A program made the translations under genes and the position numbers. The notes beneath the pieces were generated by a model. The model searched no databases and was not told the DNA's origin. It saw nothing but the letters and a program-made list of their open reading frames with translations. This document shows positions 9,336 to 18,824 of a DNA stretch of 64,000 nucleotides, piece after piece (position 1 is the first letter of the stretch; every line of letters starts with the position of its first letter). Source of the stretch: Deltaproteobacteria bacterium (lineage in GTDB: Bacteria; Desulfobacterota; Syntrophorhabdia; Syntrophorhabdales; Syntrophorhabdaceae); contig JAKORG010000049.1 in assembly GCA_029777945.1 (NCBI GenBank), forward strand, positions 19,381 to 83,380, given 5' to 3'.

Positions 9336-9629
9336 ATGATGGAACTTTTTTCAACCTTTAATTCTTTTTTCAATAATTGCCGTAAAACACTAAATGAATT
9401 TTTTTACGGCATGACCGTATTCGAATTACACAAAGAATTAATGAAAGAAAAAGGAAATCTAAATAATTTTCTCCTTTTAATTGTTTTTGGAGATTTGATA
9501 GGCTTGCCCATATTCCCACCGTTTTATGCGATGAGGATCTTTCCATATACAATACCACAATTAGAGAAATGGAAAAGACAGTTGTTAAGGGAAAAAGACC
9601 TCACAGATATCATATCCAGCGATATTTAG
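9336..9629 (+). CDS. Small conserved protein, paralogue of the 11656-11937 protein
   Basis: This 97-residue protein is clearly homologous to the 93-residue product at 11656-11937 over their last ~50 residues. Both share the pattern GD..G.P..PP.Y..R..PY..PQ...WKR..LREKDLTD. A hydrophobic stretch (about residues 44-70, LLLIVFGDLIGLPIFPPFYA) suggests membrane association, with a basic C-terminal end. The ribosome site is poor. It ends one base before the convergent ArsA-like ATPase gene. Because the other paralogue sits upstream of the partner ATPase, each small protein is probably the partner of one ATPase. The function is unknown and the family is not one I can name. Confidence 0.65.
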   Translation: MMELFSTFNSFFNNCRKTLNEFFYGMTVFELHKELMKEKGNLNNFLLLIVFGDLIGLPIFPPFYAMRIFPYTIPQLEKWKRQLLREKDLTDIISSDI

Positions 9630-9630
9630 A

Positions 9631-10614
9631 TTAAACAAAGAGATAATCAACGAGCCTGTTTAGCATTTTTGCACCCTTAACCTCTGTTTCAAAAAGGGGG
9701 ATAATTGCCCTCACATTGTTGCCAAATATTTTCCATATTTCTTCCATGTGTTCTTCCTGCATAGCTACTCTATTTAGCACGAATTCAGGGGCATTTTCCG
9801 CAACCTGATTTTTTTGGATTATGCCATTCACCACAACACCACCAACAGGTATCCCGAAATCATAAAACCAGTTAATAAACCGCGTAATAACGGCTATGGG
9901 AAGACTTTCAGGCAGTGTTACGAAAAAGAATGCCGTCAATTCATTATTTGTTAACAAGCCCTGTGCCTTTGACATTCTATCTTTAAAATTCAAAAGGTAG
10001 TCCATAAGGGGATCGGCTTCTTTCTTTTTTGTGTATGAAAGCAACTCTCTTAATGATTTTGCCTCTTCCCTGCTTTTTAACATCTTTTCTACCCAGAGAG
10101 AATAGACCTTAGACATACCAAGAAGTCTTCTTGCATTTGCCGTAGGTGCAGTATCAAAGACATAAAAGTCATACTCATCTTTAAACATGAGATCTATCAT
10201 GTTTTCGAACATGGCTGATTCTTCAAAGGCAGGGTTCATCGTTGCAGATTCTACAAAATCATCGGCCTTTGTTGTTAAGTCAGCAAATTTTAAAAACCAG
10301 TTTATCTTTTCTTTTATCTCCAGTTTAGACCTTTCTATGGTGTCTTTTGTATCTATCTCAAAGGCATAGCACAGCTTTTCATTACACACAACCACAGGTT
10401 TACCGAATACATTCTGTTCAAAGAGATTTGAAAGACTATGCACTGGATTTGTGGATGCAAGGAGGGTTTTTTTACCCTGTTTTGCAGCCCACAGTGCAGC
10501 AGCTCCTGCCATCACTGTTTTTCCTACACCGCCTTTGCCTCCGAAAAAGATATACTTTAGATTCGGATGGTTATTCATAAATTGGGTCATACTTTCAGTG
10601 ATCTGATTCATCAT
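9631..10614 (-). CDS. ArsA/Get3-like ATPase A (altered switch I)
   Basis: This 327-residue SIMIBI-class ATPase belongs to the ArsA/Get3 group. The signature P-loop GKGGVGKT is at residues 26-33, including the intersubunit lysine. Switch I reads STNPVHSLSN (54-63) instead of the usual STDPAHSLSD. The Asp needed for hydrolysis in yeast Get3 (D57) is therefore Asn56 here. Switch II is DTAPTAN (154-160), which lacks the usual Gly-His of DTAPTGH. It is about half the length of two-domain ArsA and should form a dimer, most simply with the adjacent paralogue. It is the last gene of the cstA operon, 31 bp downstream of ATPase B. The client or transported cargo is unknown. Confidence 0.85.
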   Translation of the reverse strand: MMNQITESMTQFMNNHPNLKYIFFGGKGGVGKTVMAGAAALWAAKQGKKTLLASTNPVHSLSNLFEQNVFGKPVVVCNEKLCYAFEIDTKDTIERSKLEIKEKINWFLKFADLTTKADDFVESATMNPAFEESAMFENMIDLMFKDEYDFYVFDTAPTANARRLLGMSKVYSLWVEKMLKSREEAKSLRELLSYTKKKEADPLMDYLLNFKDRMSKAQGLLTNNELTAFFFVTLPESLPIAVITRFINWFYDFGIPVGGVVVNGIIQKNQVAENAPEFVLNRVAMQEEHMEEIWKIFGNNVRAIIPLFETEVKGAKMLNRLVDYLFV

Positions 10615-10645
10615 TGAACTCCCTTATTCTTACTTATTAATAAAA

Positions 10646-11626
10646 CTATGTAAACATCTTTTGGGCTAACTTTTCTATCATTTCAAGACCTGTAACATCT
10701 CGTTCCATCTCTGGAACATATGCATGAATCTGGTCTTTGAATGTATCTTTTATGACCTTGAGATATTTCTCCTGCATTTCAAGCCTATGTTTTAAATATT
10801 CAGGGATGTTTTGTCCTTTTAACTCATCTGACAATACCCTATTTACTATGTAACCGCTTAGGGGGACATCAAATTTTGCAAAGAGTTCTGCTGCCTTAAC
10901 TGTATCATTGATAACCATTTCCTCAGCGGTTACAACAAAGAAAAACGCAGTCTTTTCTTTGTCTGTTAGTATGCTTGAAGATTTATTTATCCTGTCTTTT
11001 ATATACAAAAGCTCGTTTAATATCTCGTCCTCTTCCAGGTCTTTTTCTCGTTTTATAACTGCTGCCACCTGGTCATATTCTCTTATCTGTTTTCTCAAAT
11101 TTGTGATTTTATCTATCCATTCATCATAGACTGATACCATACTCAGGTAATATAAGGCATGGCCTAAGGGAACAAGGTCATATATATAATAATCATAACC
11201 GCCTTTTACGACAATATCCACAACCTCATCGAATATTGCACTTTCTTCCATGGCAGGCTCGGCTGCTGCTGCCTGTATATAACTTTCTATTTCATCGGGA
11301 ATCTTTTCCATGCCATACATATCAAGGATCTTTTTTCTTATCTCCTCTTGATATTCTTTTACCCTACGGTCTGCATCTATCTCTTGTGCATAAAGGTTTG
11401 GCATTATTTCTGTAGGTCCTTTACCAAATATATCCATTTTAAATATATCGCTTAGAGATGCTTGTGGATCTACAGAAAATACAAGTACTTTTTTACCTTG
11501 TTTTGCCAGATAATACGCTGTAGCCGCAGAGAATGTCGTTTTTCCAAGACCACCTTTCCCGCCGAACATTATATAACGTCTATCAGGATATTGTTCAAAA
11601 ATTTTTTTAAGAGAAATAGTAACCAC
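10646..11626 (-). CDS. ArsA/Get3-like ATPase B (altered switch II)
   Basis: This 326-residue paralogue of the neighbouring ATPase has P-loop GKGGLGKT at residues 23-30. Switch I reads SVDPQASLSD (51-60), which keeps the catalytic-type Asp53 that ATPase A has lost. Its switch II reads DLVPLGHA (150-157), where the family has DTAPTGHT. Thr and Ala are therefore changed, but the Gly-His missing from ATPase A is kept. The two genes thus carry complementary deviations, which suggests an obligate heterodimer with one competent site. It lies 29 bp after the small conserved protein gene and 31 bp before ATPase A in the cstA operon. Confidence 0.85.
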   Translation of the reverse strand: MVTISLKKIFEQYPDRRYIMFGGKGGLGKTTFSAATAYYLAKQGKKVLVFSVDPQASLSDIFKMDIFGKGPTEIMPNLYAQEIDADRRVKEYQEEIRKKILDMYGMEKIPDEIESYIQAAAAEPAMEESAIFDEVVDIVVKGGYDYYIYDLVPLGHALYYLSMVSVYDEWIDKITNLRKQIREYDQVAAVIKREKDLEEDEILNELLYIKDRINKSSSILTDKEKTAFFFVVTAEEMVINDTVKAAELFAKFDVPLSGYIVNRVLSDELKGQNIPEYLKHRLEMQEKYLKVIKDTFKDQIHAYVPEMERDVTGLEMIEKLAQKMFT

Positions 11627-11655
11627 CTCCTTATTTAAATTAAAAAATCTGCTCT

Positions 11656-11937
11656 TTATGCAAGGGCATCTGTTAAATCTTTTTCTCTAAGCATCCTCCT
11701 CTTCCAGGTTGAAATTTGTGGAACCACATAGGGAAGAAGCCTTAATGAATAATAGGGAGGCAATATAGGAACCCCAAGCATATCACCCATTGTGATGAGG
11801 ATAAATAGATGCTCCATGCTTGCCCTTGTCTTCATGGCAAATCTTGCCGAATCGTGTGCTGCCACTCCATAGACGAATTCTTTTACAGCACTAAAAAAAC
11901 CACCTTTCTTTTTTTCTTTTTCTGACATAGATGCCAC
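11656..11937 (-). CDS. Small conserved membrane-associated protein (paralogue of 9336-9629)
   Basis: This 93-residue protein has a charged N terminus (EKEKKKGG), a helical middle and a hydrophobic segment at about residues 44-68 (LFILITMGDMLGVPILPPYY). Its basic C-terminal block WKRRMLREKDLTD is nearly identical to that of the small protein at 9336-9629. It lies between cstA (27 bp upstream) and ATPase B (29 bp downstream), each with a good Shine-Dalgarno, so it is cotranscribed with both. A membrane adaptor for the ATPase pair, or a small subunit for the transporter, would fit. Neither role is proven by the sequence. Confidence 0.7.
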   Translation of the reverse strand: MASMSEKEKKKGGFFSAVKEFVYGVAAHDSARFAMKTRASMEHLFILITMGDMLGVPILPPYYSLRLLPYVVPQISTWKRRMLREKDLTDALA

Positions 11938-11964
11938 TCCTTAAAATAGTTGTTTTTTAAGCAC

Positions 11965-13650
11965 CTAAGCTTTGGCCGGTGCTGTCTGTATCCTTAATGC
12001 TCTATATCTATTGAATGCCTTTATGCCTTCCATGGCAAGGATAAGGGCAGCAATTACGAGAAATATTCCCACCACACCCATAAGTGCATTTCCGATTAAT
12101 GCCTCGCCCTTTACGGCACCACTAATTACCTTGTTTAAAAGATTATAAGATGTATATAAAAGTGCGGCAATAGTTGTGACAAACATGAAGATCATAGGAT
12201 AAAATGCATATGCCACTGGCTTACCTTCTGACATGAGGTATGCTGTTACAAGCATCAATGCCAGAGATGCCATGAGTTGATTTGCACCGCCGAATAAAAC
12301 CCACAGATATTGCCACCAACCTGTAACCACAAGGAGTATACCGAGAAGACTCGCAATTATTGTGCCCACATGGGCATTTTTAAATACAGGACTTATATCA
12401 CCTAATAGTTCAGATGTGGCTATCCTCATAAAACGGATAACAAGCTGCATGATGGTTATAGCAAGGACGATCATCATAACACTACCATATGCACGACCCG
12501 TATTTGCCGGTAGGCCCAATGCACCTAAAAATTTTGAAACACCTGCTGCAAAAACACCACCCGGTCCTTTTACAATGGCTGCACCGTATTCTGCAGAAGA
12601 GGCGTATATTGTGCCTGCAATAACCAATGCAAATACGGCAAGCATCATTTCCACAAACATTACCCCTGCACCAACGGGTCTTGCATCGAGCTCGTTTTCA
12701 AGTTGCCTTGCAGTGCCCGATGATGAAACAAGGCTGTGCCATCCTGAAATAGCACCACATGCAATGGTAACAAACATAATAGGCCAGATAGGGCCTATCT
12801 TTATAGTAAAACCAGTGTATGCAGGTAAGGTTATATTGGGATGGAGGATAAAAATACCTATTATCCCAAAAAATAATCCCAGAAATACGATATATGAGGC
12901 CACGTAATTTATAGGCAGGGCAAATCTCCAGATAGGCAACACTGCTGCAAAATAGCAGAAAAGAAAAGCGAGAATCGTCCATAACCATCTGCTGTTAGCC
13001 AAAGTGTCACCGATAATCCTGTCTGAGGGTAAAACAGAACCTAACCATATGCCGAATAAGGCAATAACCACTGTAATTACAGTGGTTAATATTATGTCTT
13101 TTCTCCATCTGTATATCATCTGTCCTGCAAGGATACCGCCAATTGTCATAAAAAGCCATGCCATTGGCGCTGACTTTAAGCCAGTAGCAGTGCTTACAAC
13201 AACGTTTCCAAAGGCACCGGCAATGAGCAAAAGATAAAAATATAAGAAGGCAAGAAGGATTATCCTTGCCCTCGGTGAAATAAGTTTGTGGCTTAAACCA
13301 CCTAAAGATGCCCCATCTTTACGCATGGCAATCATAGCACTTGAATAATCCTGGACCCATCCTATAAAAAATGTGCCTGCAAGGATCCATATAAGGGCAG
13401 GTAGCCAACCCCACTGGATAGCAATAATGGGACCTATCACAGGTGCTGCACCTGCTATGGATTTGAACTGATAACCAAAGAGGATATTTTTACTCGTAGG
13501 CATAAACTCAACACCATCCATATACATCTTTGCTGGTGTAACCCTTTTTGGGTCTGATTTCATGATCTTTGTATCAACATATTTTGCGTATAGACGGTAA
13601 CCTAAAAAGGCCACGGCAAAACCCAAAATTAATACAATCACCGAATTCAT
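11965..13650 (-). CDS. CstA family (carbon starvation) transporter
   Basis: This 561-residue polytopic membrane protein carries the CstA signature near the N terminus: FGYQFKSIAGAAPVIGPI, then WGWLPALIWILAGTFFIGWVQD. Roughly 14-16 hydrophobic segments run through the chain. CstA and its relative BtsT take up peptides or pyruvate under carbon limitation. The protein is shorter than E. coli CstA (about 700 residues) and matches the short subgroup seen in many anaerobes. It is the first gene of an operon with a small protein and two ArsA-like ATPases, which is an unusual partnership for this family. A sigma-70-like promoter lies about 75 bp upstream. Confidence 0.85.
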   Translation of the reverse strand: MNSVIVLILGFAVAFLGYRLYAKYVDTKIMKSDPKRVTPAKMYMDGVEFMPTSKNILFGYQFKSIAGAAPVIGPIIAIQWGWLPALIWILAGTFFIGWVQDYSSAMIAMRKDGASLGGLSHKLISPRARIILLAFLYFYLLLIAGAFGNVVVSTATGLKSAPMAWLFMTIGGILAGQMIYRWRKDIILTTVITVVIALFGIWLGSVLPSDRIIGDTLANSRWLWTILAFLFCYFAAVLPIWRFALPINYVASYIVFLGLFFGIIGIFILHPNITLPAYTGFTIKIGPIWPIMFVTIACGAISGWHSLVSSSGTARQLENELDARPVGAGVMFVEMMLAVFALVIAGTIYASSAEYGAAIVKGPGGVFAAGVSKFLGALGLPANTGRAYGSVMMIVLAITIMQLVIRFMRIATSELLGDISPVFKNAHVGTIIASLLGILLVVTGWWQYLWVLFGGANQLMASLALMLVTAYLMSEGKPVAYAFYPMIFMFVTTIAALLYTSYNLLNKVISGAVKGEALIGNALMGVVGIFLVIAALILAMEGIKAFNRYRALRIQTAPAKA

Positions 13651-13727
13651 AAGCTCCCCCTTAAAATTAAAAATTTTATGGACGAGATTTTCTGTATTTA
13701 GTTATGCGTGCATTAAAATTGTTAAAC

Positions 13728-13755
13728 CATATAATTTTGAAAGTTTTTTTGTCAA
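13728..13755 (-). promoter_or_regulatory. Predicted sigma-70 promoter of the cstA operon
   Basis: On the minus strand a TTGACA -35 box (13755-13750) and a TATATG -10 box (13733-13728) are separated by 16 bp. The predicted transcript starts near 13721, about 70 nt before the cstA ATG. The 273-bp divergent gap also serves the chemoreceptor gene on the other strand, for which no equally good promoter was found. Confidence 0.5.
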
Positions 13756-13923
13756 GTTAAATTTATAACATTTTAAATACATTTAATTGAGTAAAATTTA
13801 TCTTTTGCTTAATTTTGCGAAAAATGCTTTATTATATTTATCTTATAACAAAAACTTAAGGAAACAAAAAAAGAGTCGATAAAAATTAAGTATGATAATA
13901 TCTAATAAGAAGGAGACCCGATA

Positions 13924-15543
13924 ATGAGATTTAAAGTTTTCAATCAAAAACTAAAAGTTAAAATGATAATGCCTGTATTAATATCCATTGGGTTTATGAT
14001 ACTCATTAGTGCCTACACTATTTATGAAACATTAACGAGAAAGGGTATGATGGATGAAATCACAAATATCGGAAAGGAATCGGAGCTGGTGGTAGGGCTA
14101 ATAGATAGATTGGATGTAATAAATATATATTTAAACAACCTGGAATCTACAACAAATATTTCGGATTATAAAAATAATACAGGGCATGTTAAAAAAGCAT
14201 TTAATGAGCTTATAAAAGATATTAAAAGTTTTACTGCCAACATGAAGCAGGGAAATGAAAAGACAAGACTGGAAGACATAGCAGGAAGCTTGGAAGAACT
14301 GAGTAAGATCCTTGAAATGGATATACAGGATGAAAGTCAAATTGGCCAAACCGTATCTTTAGTTAGCCAGAACATCAGAGGCCAGCTTGGTAAATATAAA
14401 AGTGATTTTGCAGGGCTACTTAAGGACAGAAGCAAAAGGTTTACCCAGTTTGTGCCAATAATCTCTAAAAGCACAAGAAATGCTTTAATCGCATATTTTG
14501 TAGTTATCCCCATCGCAATCATCATTTCTATAGGCATAGGCCTTTTTTTCAGTGCTAAAACCTATAAAGGTATAAACGACTCATTAACGGGAATTGAAAA
14601 AATTTCAATGGGGAATATATCCGAGAGACTTAATATAGGTACCGAAGATGAGATAGGTGAAATTTCTAAGAGATTGAATCAATTTGCAGAAAAATTGGAA
14701 CATATAATACGTAATATCAAAAACGGCAATATGGAGATTATAAGCGTTGTCAATATGTTGAGAGAACTTGAAAAAGAGATGACAAATACAGTTGATAATA
14801 CCACAGAAAAAATAAGTTCCGTTGCAATTGCCCATGAAGAGCTTGCTCAAACTGCGGGTGAGATAGCCCAGAACTGCTTTAAGGTTGTAAAAAGCGCTGA
14901 AAATTCAAAGGATATTGCAAAAAAAGGTTTTGACATAATGAACAATATTGCAGAATCCATGGAGAATACAAAAAATGTTGCAAACGATACCGTTGATGTT
15001 ATGAAAAATCTTTCCAATAGCTCCATGTTTATAGAAAATATAGTTACACTAATTGAAGATATTGCGGATCAGACAAACCTCCTTGCATTAAATGCTGCAA
15101 TTGAAGCGGCAAGGGCCGGTGAATATGGCAGAGGGTTTGCCGTTGTGGCAGATGAGGTAAGGTCTCTTGCAGAGAGAACTATAAAGGCAACAAAGGATAT
15201 TACCGAATCCATAAAGAATATTAAGAAAGAGATGGTTAATGCTTCTAATTTAATAGATATGAACGTGACCTCTGTTAATGAATCATTCTCAGTTGTGAAT
15301 GATGCAAAACAAACCCTTCAGGAGATATTGAGCGAATCTGAAAATGTGCTTACCCAGATAAACCAGATAGCAGTAGCATCGGAAGAACAATCTGCAACAG
15401 TTAACGAGATAACAAAATCTATAAATGATATACATAATATGATAAACAATACAGGCGAGTCCTTTAAGAACAGCTACAAAAATGTAGAAAAGCTCGTTAA
15501 TCTCTCAGAAGTGCTGGAAAAGGAATTAAAGTTCTTCAGCTGA
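13924..15543 (+). CDS. Methyl-accepting chemotaxis protein
   Basis: This 539-residue transmembrane chemoreceptor has TM1 at about residues 14-34 and a periplasmic helical sensor of about 150 residues. TM2 is at about 187-209, with a HAMP linker at about 210-262. A long cytoplasmic coiled coil carries the highly conserved hairpin tip [20 protein letters not shown] near residue 380, which binds CheA and CheW. No C-terminal CheR pentapeptide (NWETF type) is seen. The sensor domain resembles four-helix-bundle types, so the ligand cannot be deduced. AAGGAG precedes the ATG. It is monocistronic, ending at a strong terminator, and no che genes are nearby. Confidence 0.95.
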   Translation: MRFKVFNQKLKVKMIMPVLISIGFMILISAYTIYETLTRKGMMDEITNIGKESELVVGLIDRLDVINIYLNNLESTTNISDYKNNTGHVKKAFNELIKDIKSFTANMKQGNEKTRLEDIAGSLEELSKILEMDIQDESQIGQTVSLVSQNIRGQLGKYKSDFAGLLKDRSKRFTQFVPIISKSTRNALIAYFVVIPIAIIISIGIGLFFSAKTYKGINDSLTGIEKISMGNISERLNIGTEDEIGEISKRLNQFAEKLEHIIRNIKNGNMEIISVVNMLRELEKEMTNTVDNTTEKISSVAIAHEELAQTAGEIAQNCFKVVKSAENSKDIAKKGFDIMNNIAESMENTKNVANDTVDVMKNLSNSSMFIENIVTLIEDIADQTNLLALNAAIEAARAGEYGRGFAVVADEVRSLAERTIKATKDITESIKNIKKEMVNASNLIDMNVTSVNESFSVVNDAKQTLQEILSESENVLTQINQIAVASEEQSATVNEITKSINDIHNMINNTGESFKNSYKNVEKLVNLSEVLEKELKFFS

Positions 15544-15576
15544 TAGTTAAAAGGTTTAAAAAAAACTTGAAATTTG

Positions 15577-15614
15577 ACAACACCTTACACAAAAGTGAGG
15601 TGTTGTTTTATTTT
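15577..15614 (+). terminator. Rho-independent terminator of the chemoreceptor gene
   Basis: A 12-bp stem (arms at 15577-15588 and 15595-15606, one G-U pair) with a 6-base loop is followed by a T-rich run. It lies between the convergent chemoreceptor and UPF0182 genes, and the T-run overlaps the last codon of the latter. On the opposite strand the sequence after the stem is less T-rich, so it is mainly a plus-strand terminator. Confidence 0.85.
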
Positions 15615-18289
15615 GTCGTCATCTCTTTTAAAATTGTTTCCAATCTTTTCAGCTCTTCACCGTAACCTGCCCAGTTTCCCTGTTTTTGAAATTCCTTTGC
15701 CCTTTCAAAAACCTTCATTGCCTCTTTTGAAAGTTCTTTTATATCTTTTATTACCGGCATAGGTTTTTTCTCTGTTGTTAAGATATGTCTTCTTCCACTA
15801 AAGAGTCTGTTGAGGCAGGCCTCTAAATCTTCTTCCATTACAACCTCATTTTCGTATGCCATAATAACCCTTCTTAATTCAGGTAATCCACCCTTATCCT
15901 CTGTGGCAAGATACAGTGGCTGAATGTATAAAAGTGATTTTTCTACAGGTATTATGATAAGCCTTCCCCTTATTACCTGTGAGCCTCTCTGTCCCCATAA
16001 GGTTAGTTGCTGGGAAATATAAGAATCCTGGTCTATCCTCGCATCGATCTGTCTCGGACCGAAAACAAGTCTGTCCCTTGGAAAGGTATATACCATAAGT
16101 TTCCCGTAGTTATTACCATCACACCTTGCCGCAAACCATGCAGCAAGATTATCCCTCTTTGCAGGCGTATAAGGTAAAAGCAATACATATTCTTCCTTTA
16201 TTTCATCAGGAAATTTCATAATTAAATAGTAGGGTTCTATTTTTTTCTCTCCATGAATAGGTATTTCCCAGAGATCCTCTTTGTTGTAAAATGTTTTAGG
16301 GTCTTCCATATGATAAATGCCAAACATGGAAGACTGAACCTTAAAAAAATCCTTGGGATAACGGATATGCTCTTTCAAATCAGAAGACATGGAGTTTGTA
16401 TCTTTAAATAAAGAGGGAAAAATCTTCTTATAAACAGATATGACAGGGTCTTTCAAATCCGTTAAATATATATCTATTGTTCCATTATAAGCATCCACCA
16501 CAATTTTTGCAGGATTTCTCATATAGTTTATTCTATTTTTTAGGGGTTTTGAATAGGGCATCATCTCGGAAACTGTATAGGCATCTATAATCCAGAACAG
16601 TTTACCTTCCTTTGATATAACAATGTAAGGGTCTGAATCGAGCATAAGAAAGGGGGCAATCTTTTGAATTCGCGTTATAACGTTTCTGTTGTAAATGATC
16701 CTGCTGTCATCAGTTATTTCTGTTGAAAGCACTATTTTTGCAGATTTGAAGAACATGGAAAAAAGAATTCTTTTAAAAAAAGAATCGAGTTTAACACCCC
16801 CTGTGCCTTTATATGATATGTATTTGTTTCCTTCAGCAGTAGGGTAGTTAAATTCCGGTATTTTGGTATTTACGATAACGTAGTCATCGGGCATCTCGCC
16901 GTAATAGATTTCCGGTTGAGTTATCCTTATATCTGTAGACGATACAGGGGGTATATCTTTTATTATAAATTCAGGAAGACCTTCTTTTGTAATACTATTT
17001 ACATAGCTCATTGCAACACCATTGCCGTGGGTAAATACGAGTTTTTCGTTTATCCATGATCTACTTGGCAGATCTCCATATGAAAGTTCCCTTGCAGCAA
17101 GCATTACCTGCCTATATTTACCGTTTATTGTGTATCTATCATTATCGATACCATTAAATTTATAGTAGGTCCTTATCTGTTGAAGCTGTGCAAATGTTTT
17201 ATAAAGGGGTGTCTCATCCCATAATCTTATATTGTTTATCGTTGCCTGATTTTTTTGTATATCCCTTAAGGTAAGGTTATAAGAGACATCAAAAGGCCTT
17301 ACCATAACCCCTGTAAGATCATATCCGAACCTTGTGAATTTTATATGGTGTTCGATAAAAGGTCTTTCCATGGCGAGCTCATTTGGCGTAACCCTTAAAT
17401 TTTGTAGCAAAGAAGGATATATAACAACACCTAATAAATAAAATCCTAAAATCCCCCCTACGACATAGAGAACCAAGATATTTCTACCAGTGATTATGGC
17501 TATGGCAAAAACAATTGCAGAAATAACGGTGATAAATACTAATATTCTTAAGGCAATCAATTTTCCATAGACATCGGCATAGCCTGCACCAAAAACAACG
17601 CCTTGAGGAGAATATAGTATATCAAAGGTATCGAGATAAAACCCCAAAGCCAGTTTAAATATAAATAACATACCCAATATAGACAGGTGTTTTTTTGCAT
17701 AGTCAACAACAAAAACCCTTGTATTCTTTAATAATACAGAACCTCTTATTATATAAAGGACAATTACAGTGCATAATGTAGTAAATATTATAAAACCTGC
17801 GAAATTGTTCAATATTTTTAAAAATGGGAGTTTGAAGAGATAAAAACCTATATCATTGTAGAAAATCGGATCTATTGTATTTGTGTTTATTGCATTTATA
17901 AATATAAGGGCCTGGTTCCATACATTTGAACCCCATGTGATAGAAAACAAACCAATTAACAGGGAAAAGATTAAACCCAATATTTTTAAAAAACGGGTTA
18001 ATCCTTTGAAATCTATAGTAAATCTTGCTACGCCGAAAAACATTATATCAACAGGCGGTATAGGTAATCTAAAGGTTATCATTATATTAATAAATACAAA
18101 TAAAAAACCTATCAAACCAAATAGGGCACCGGTTATAAGTTGAGATATTAAGGTTTTATTAAAGACATCCATAAACATCACTTCGTTGAAAAAAAGCCAA
18201 TCAACATATAACCCTGTAATCTTTGAGAAGAAAATCATAAAAATTATTATCAATGCTATAACTGCAAAGTTGGTATATTTTTTTATCAT
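15608..18289 (-). CDS. UPF0182 family membrane protein
   Basis: This 893-residue protein matches the UPF0182 family in length and architecture. It has about seven transmembrane helices in the first ~300 residues. A large extracytoplasmic domain follows, containing RPFIEHHIKFTRFGYDL, NIRLWDETPL and TYYKFNGIDNDRY, the family's most conserved segments. The family's function is unknown. It overlaps the upstream DUF2569 gene by four bases (ATGA), so the two are translated together. A convergent chemoreceptor gene and a terminator close the unit. Confidence 0.9.
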   Translation of the reverse strand: MIKKYTNFAVIALIIIFMIFFSKITGLYVDWLFFNEVMFMDVFNKTLISQLITGALFGLIGFLFVFINIMITFRLPIPPVDIMFFGVARFTIDFKGLTRFLKILGLIFSLLIGLFSITWGSNVWNQALIFINAINTNTIDPIFYNDIGFYLFKLPFLKILNNFAGFIIFTTLCTVIVLYIIRGSVLLKNTRVFVVDYAKKHLSILGMLFIFKLALGFYLDTFDILYSPQGVVFGAGYADVYGKLIALRILVFITVISAIVFAIAIITGRNILVLYVVGGILGFYLLGVVIYPSLLQNLRVTPNELAMERPFIEHHIKFTRFGYDLTGVMVRPFDVSYNLTLRDIQKNQATINNIRLWDETPLYKTFAQLQQIRTYYKFNGIDNDRYTINGKYRQVMLAARELSYGDLPSRSWINEKLVFTHGNGVAMSYVNSITKEGLPEFIIKDIPPVSSTDIRITQPEIYYGEMPDDYVIVNTKIPEFNYPTAEGNKYISYKGTGGVKLDSFFKRILFSMFFKSAKIVLSTEITDDSRIIYNRNVITRIQKIAPFLMLDSDPYIVISKEGKLFWIIDAYTVSEMMPYSKPLKNRINYMRNPAKIVVDAYNGTIDIYLTDLKDPVISVYKKIFPSLFKDTNSMSSDLKEHIRYPKDFFKVQSSMFGIYHMEDPKTFYNKEDLWEIPIHGEKKIEPYYLIMKFPDEIKEEYVLLLPYTPAKRDNLAAWFAARCDGNNYGKLMVYTFPRDRLVFGPRQIDARIDQDSYISQQLTLWGQRGSQVIRGRLIIIPVEKSLLYIQPLYLATEDKGGLPELRRVIMAYENEVVMEEDLEACLNRLFSGRRHILTTEKKPMPVIKDIKELSKEAMKVFERAKEFQKQGNWAGYGEELKRLETILKEMTTK

Positions 18290-18735
18290 TGAGATACCTC
18301 GTATGTATTTTTTACCCTTTTTGATACGCTTAAATAAACGTACCAGATTATTGCATAGCCCATGTTCAATATTGTATTAAAAATATTTTTTTTGAAAGGG
18401 GTCTTATAAACACCAAAGAAATATGGAAGAAAAGCGCCAATCAATGAATAGAAAAACAAAAAGATGAAATATTTTTTAGCAATGCTTACTGCACCCTTAT
18501 ATTGTTTCCAAAGACAGATTCCTGCATAGATACTGTATGTAATAAGTGCTATGTTGAAGATGCCGTTTATTAAAATGAGATAAAAAAGATTTTTGTATGT
18601 GCTAAAGTATGGCTTGGTAAGGCTACTTACAAGCAATGTATAAATAAACATGGATATGGGATCAAATATTGTAAGGCTCAAACAAAGAAGTAAAAGCCAG
18701 CCCTTTATACCTATGTATTGATTACTATTTTTCAT
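18286..18735 (-). CDS. DUF2569-like membrane protein
   Basis: This 149-residue protein has four predicted transmembrane helices. The opening GIKGWLLLLCLSL and the closing IIWYVYLSVSKRVKNTY match the ends of DUF2569 proteins. Its function is unknown. The stop codon overlaps the start of the UPF0182 gene, so the pair probably forms one functional unit in the cytoplasmic membrane. Confidence 0.7.
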   Translation of the reverse strand: MKNSNQYIGIKGWLLLLCLSLTIFDPISMFIYTLLVSSLTKPYFSTYKNLFYLILINGIFNIALITYSIYAGICLWKQYKGAVSIAKKYFIFLFFYSLIGAFLPYFFGVYKTPFKKNIFNTILNMGYAIIWYVYLSVSKRVKNTYEVSQ

Positions 18736-18795
18736 TTTTTACAATCCCTGCAATCTTTTCTTGCATTTTTAAGGGTAATATCAGTTGACTGTTTT

Positions 18796-18824
18796 TTGTA
18801 AAAGACATTAAACGAGTTTATAAT
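18796..18824 (+). promoter_or_regulatory. Predicted promoter in the 18736-18965 gap
   Basis: A TTGTAA -35 box (18796-18801), a 17-bp spacer and a perfect TATAAT -10 box (18819-18824) point toward the small gene at 18966. The predicted leader would be about 135 nt and very AT-rich. Nothing else recognisable is in this 230-bp gap. Confidence 0.4.

Noticed and set aside
9631..11626. ArsA-like ATPases as part of an arsenic resistance operon.
   Set aside because: There is no ArsB, ArsC, ArsD or ArsR gene nearby, each protein is single-domain, and the switch motifs are altered.
12362..12907. Plus-strand open frame of about 180 codons inside the cstA gene.
   Set aside because: It is a shadow of the CstA coding sequence, with a composition unlike real proteins here and no start context.
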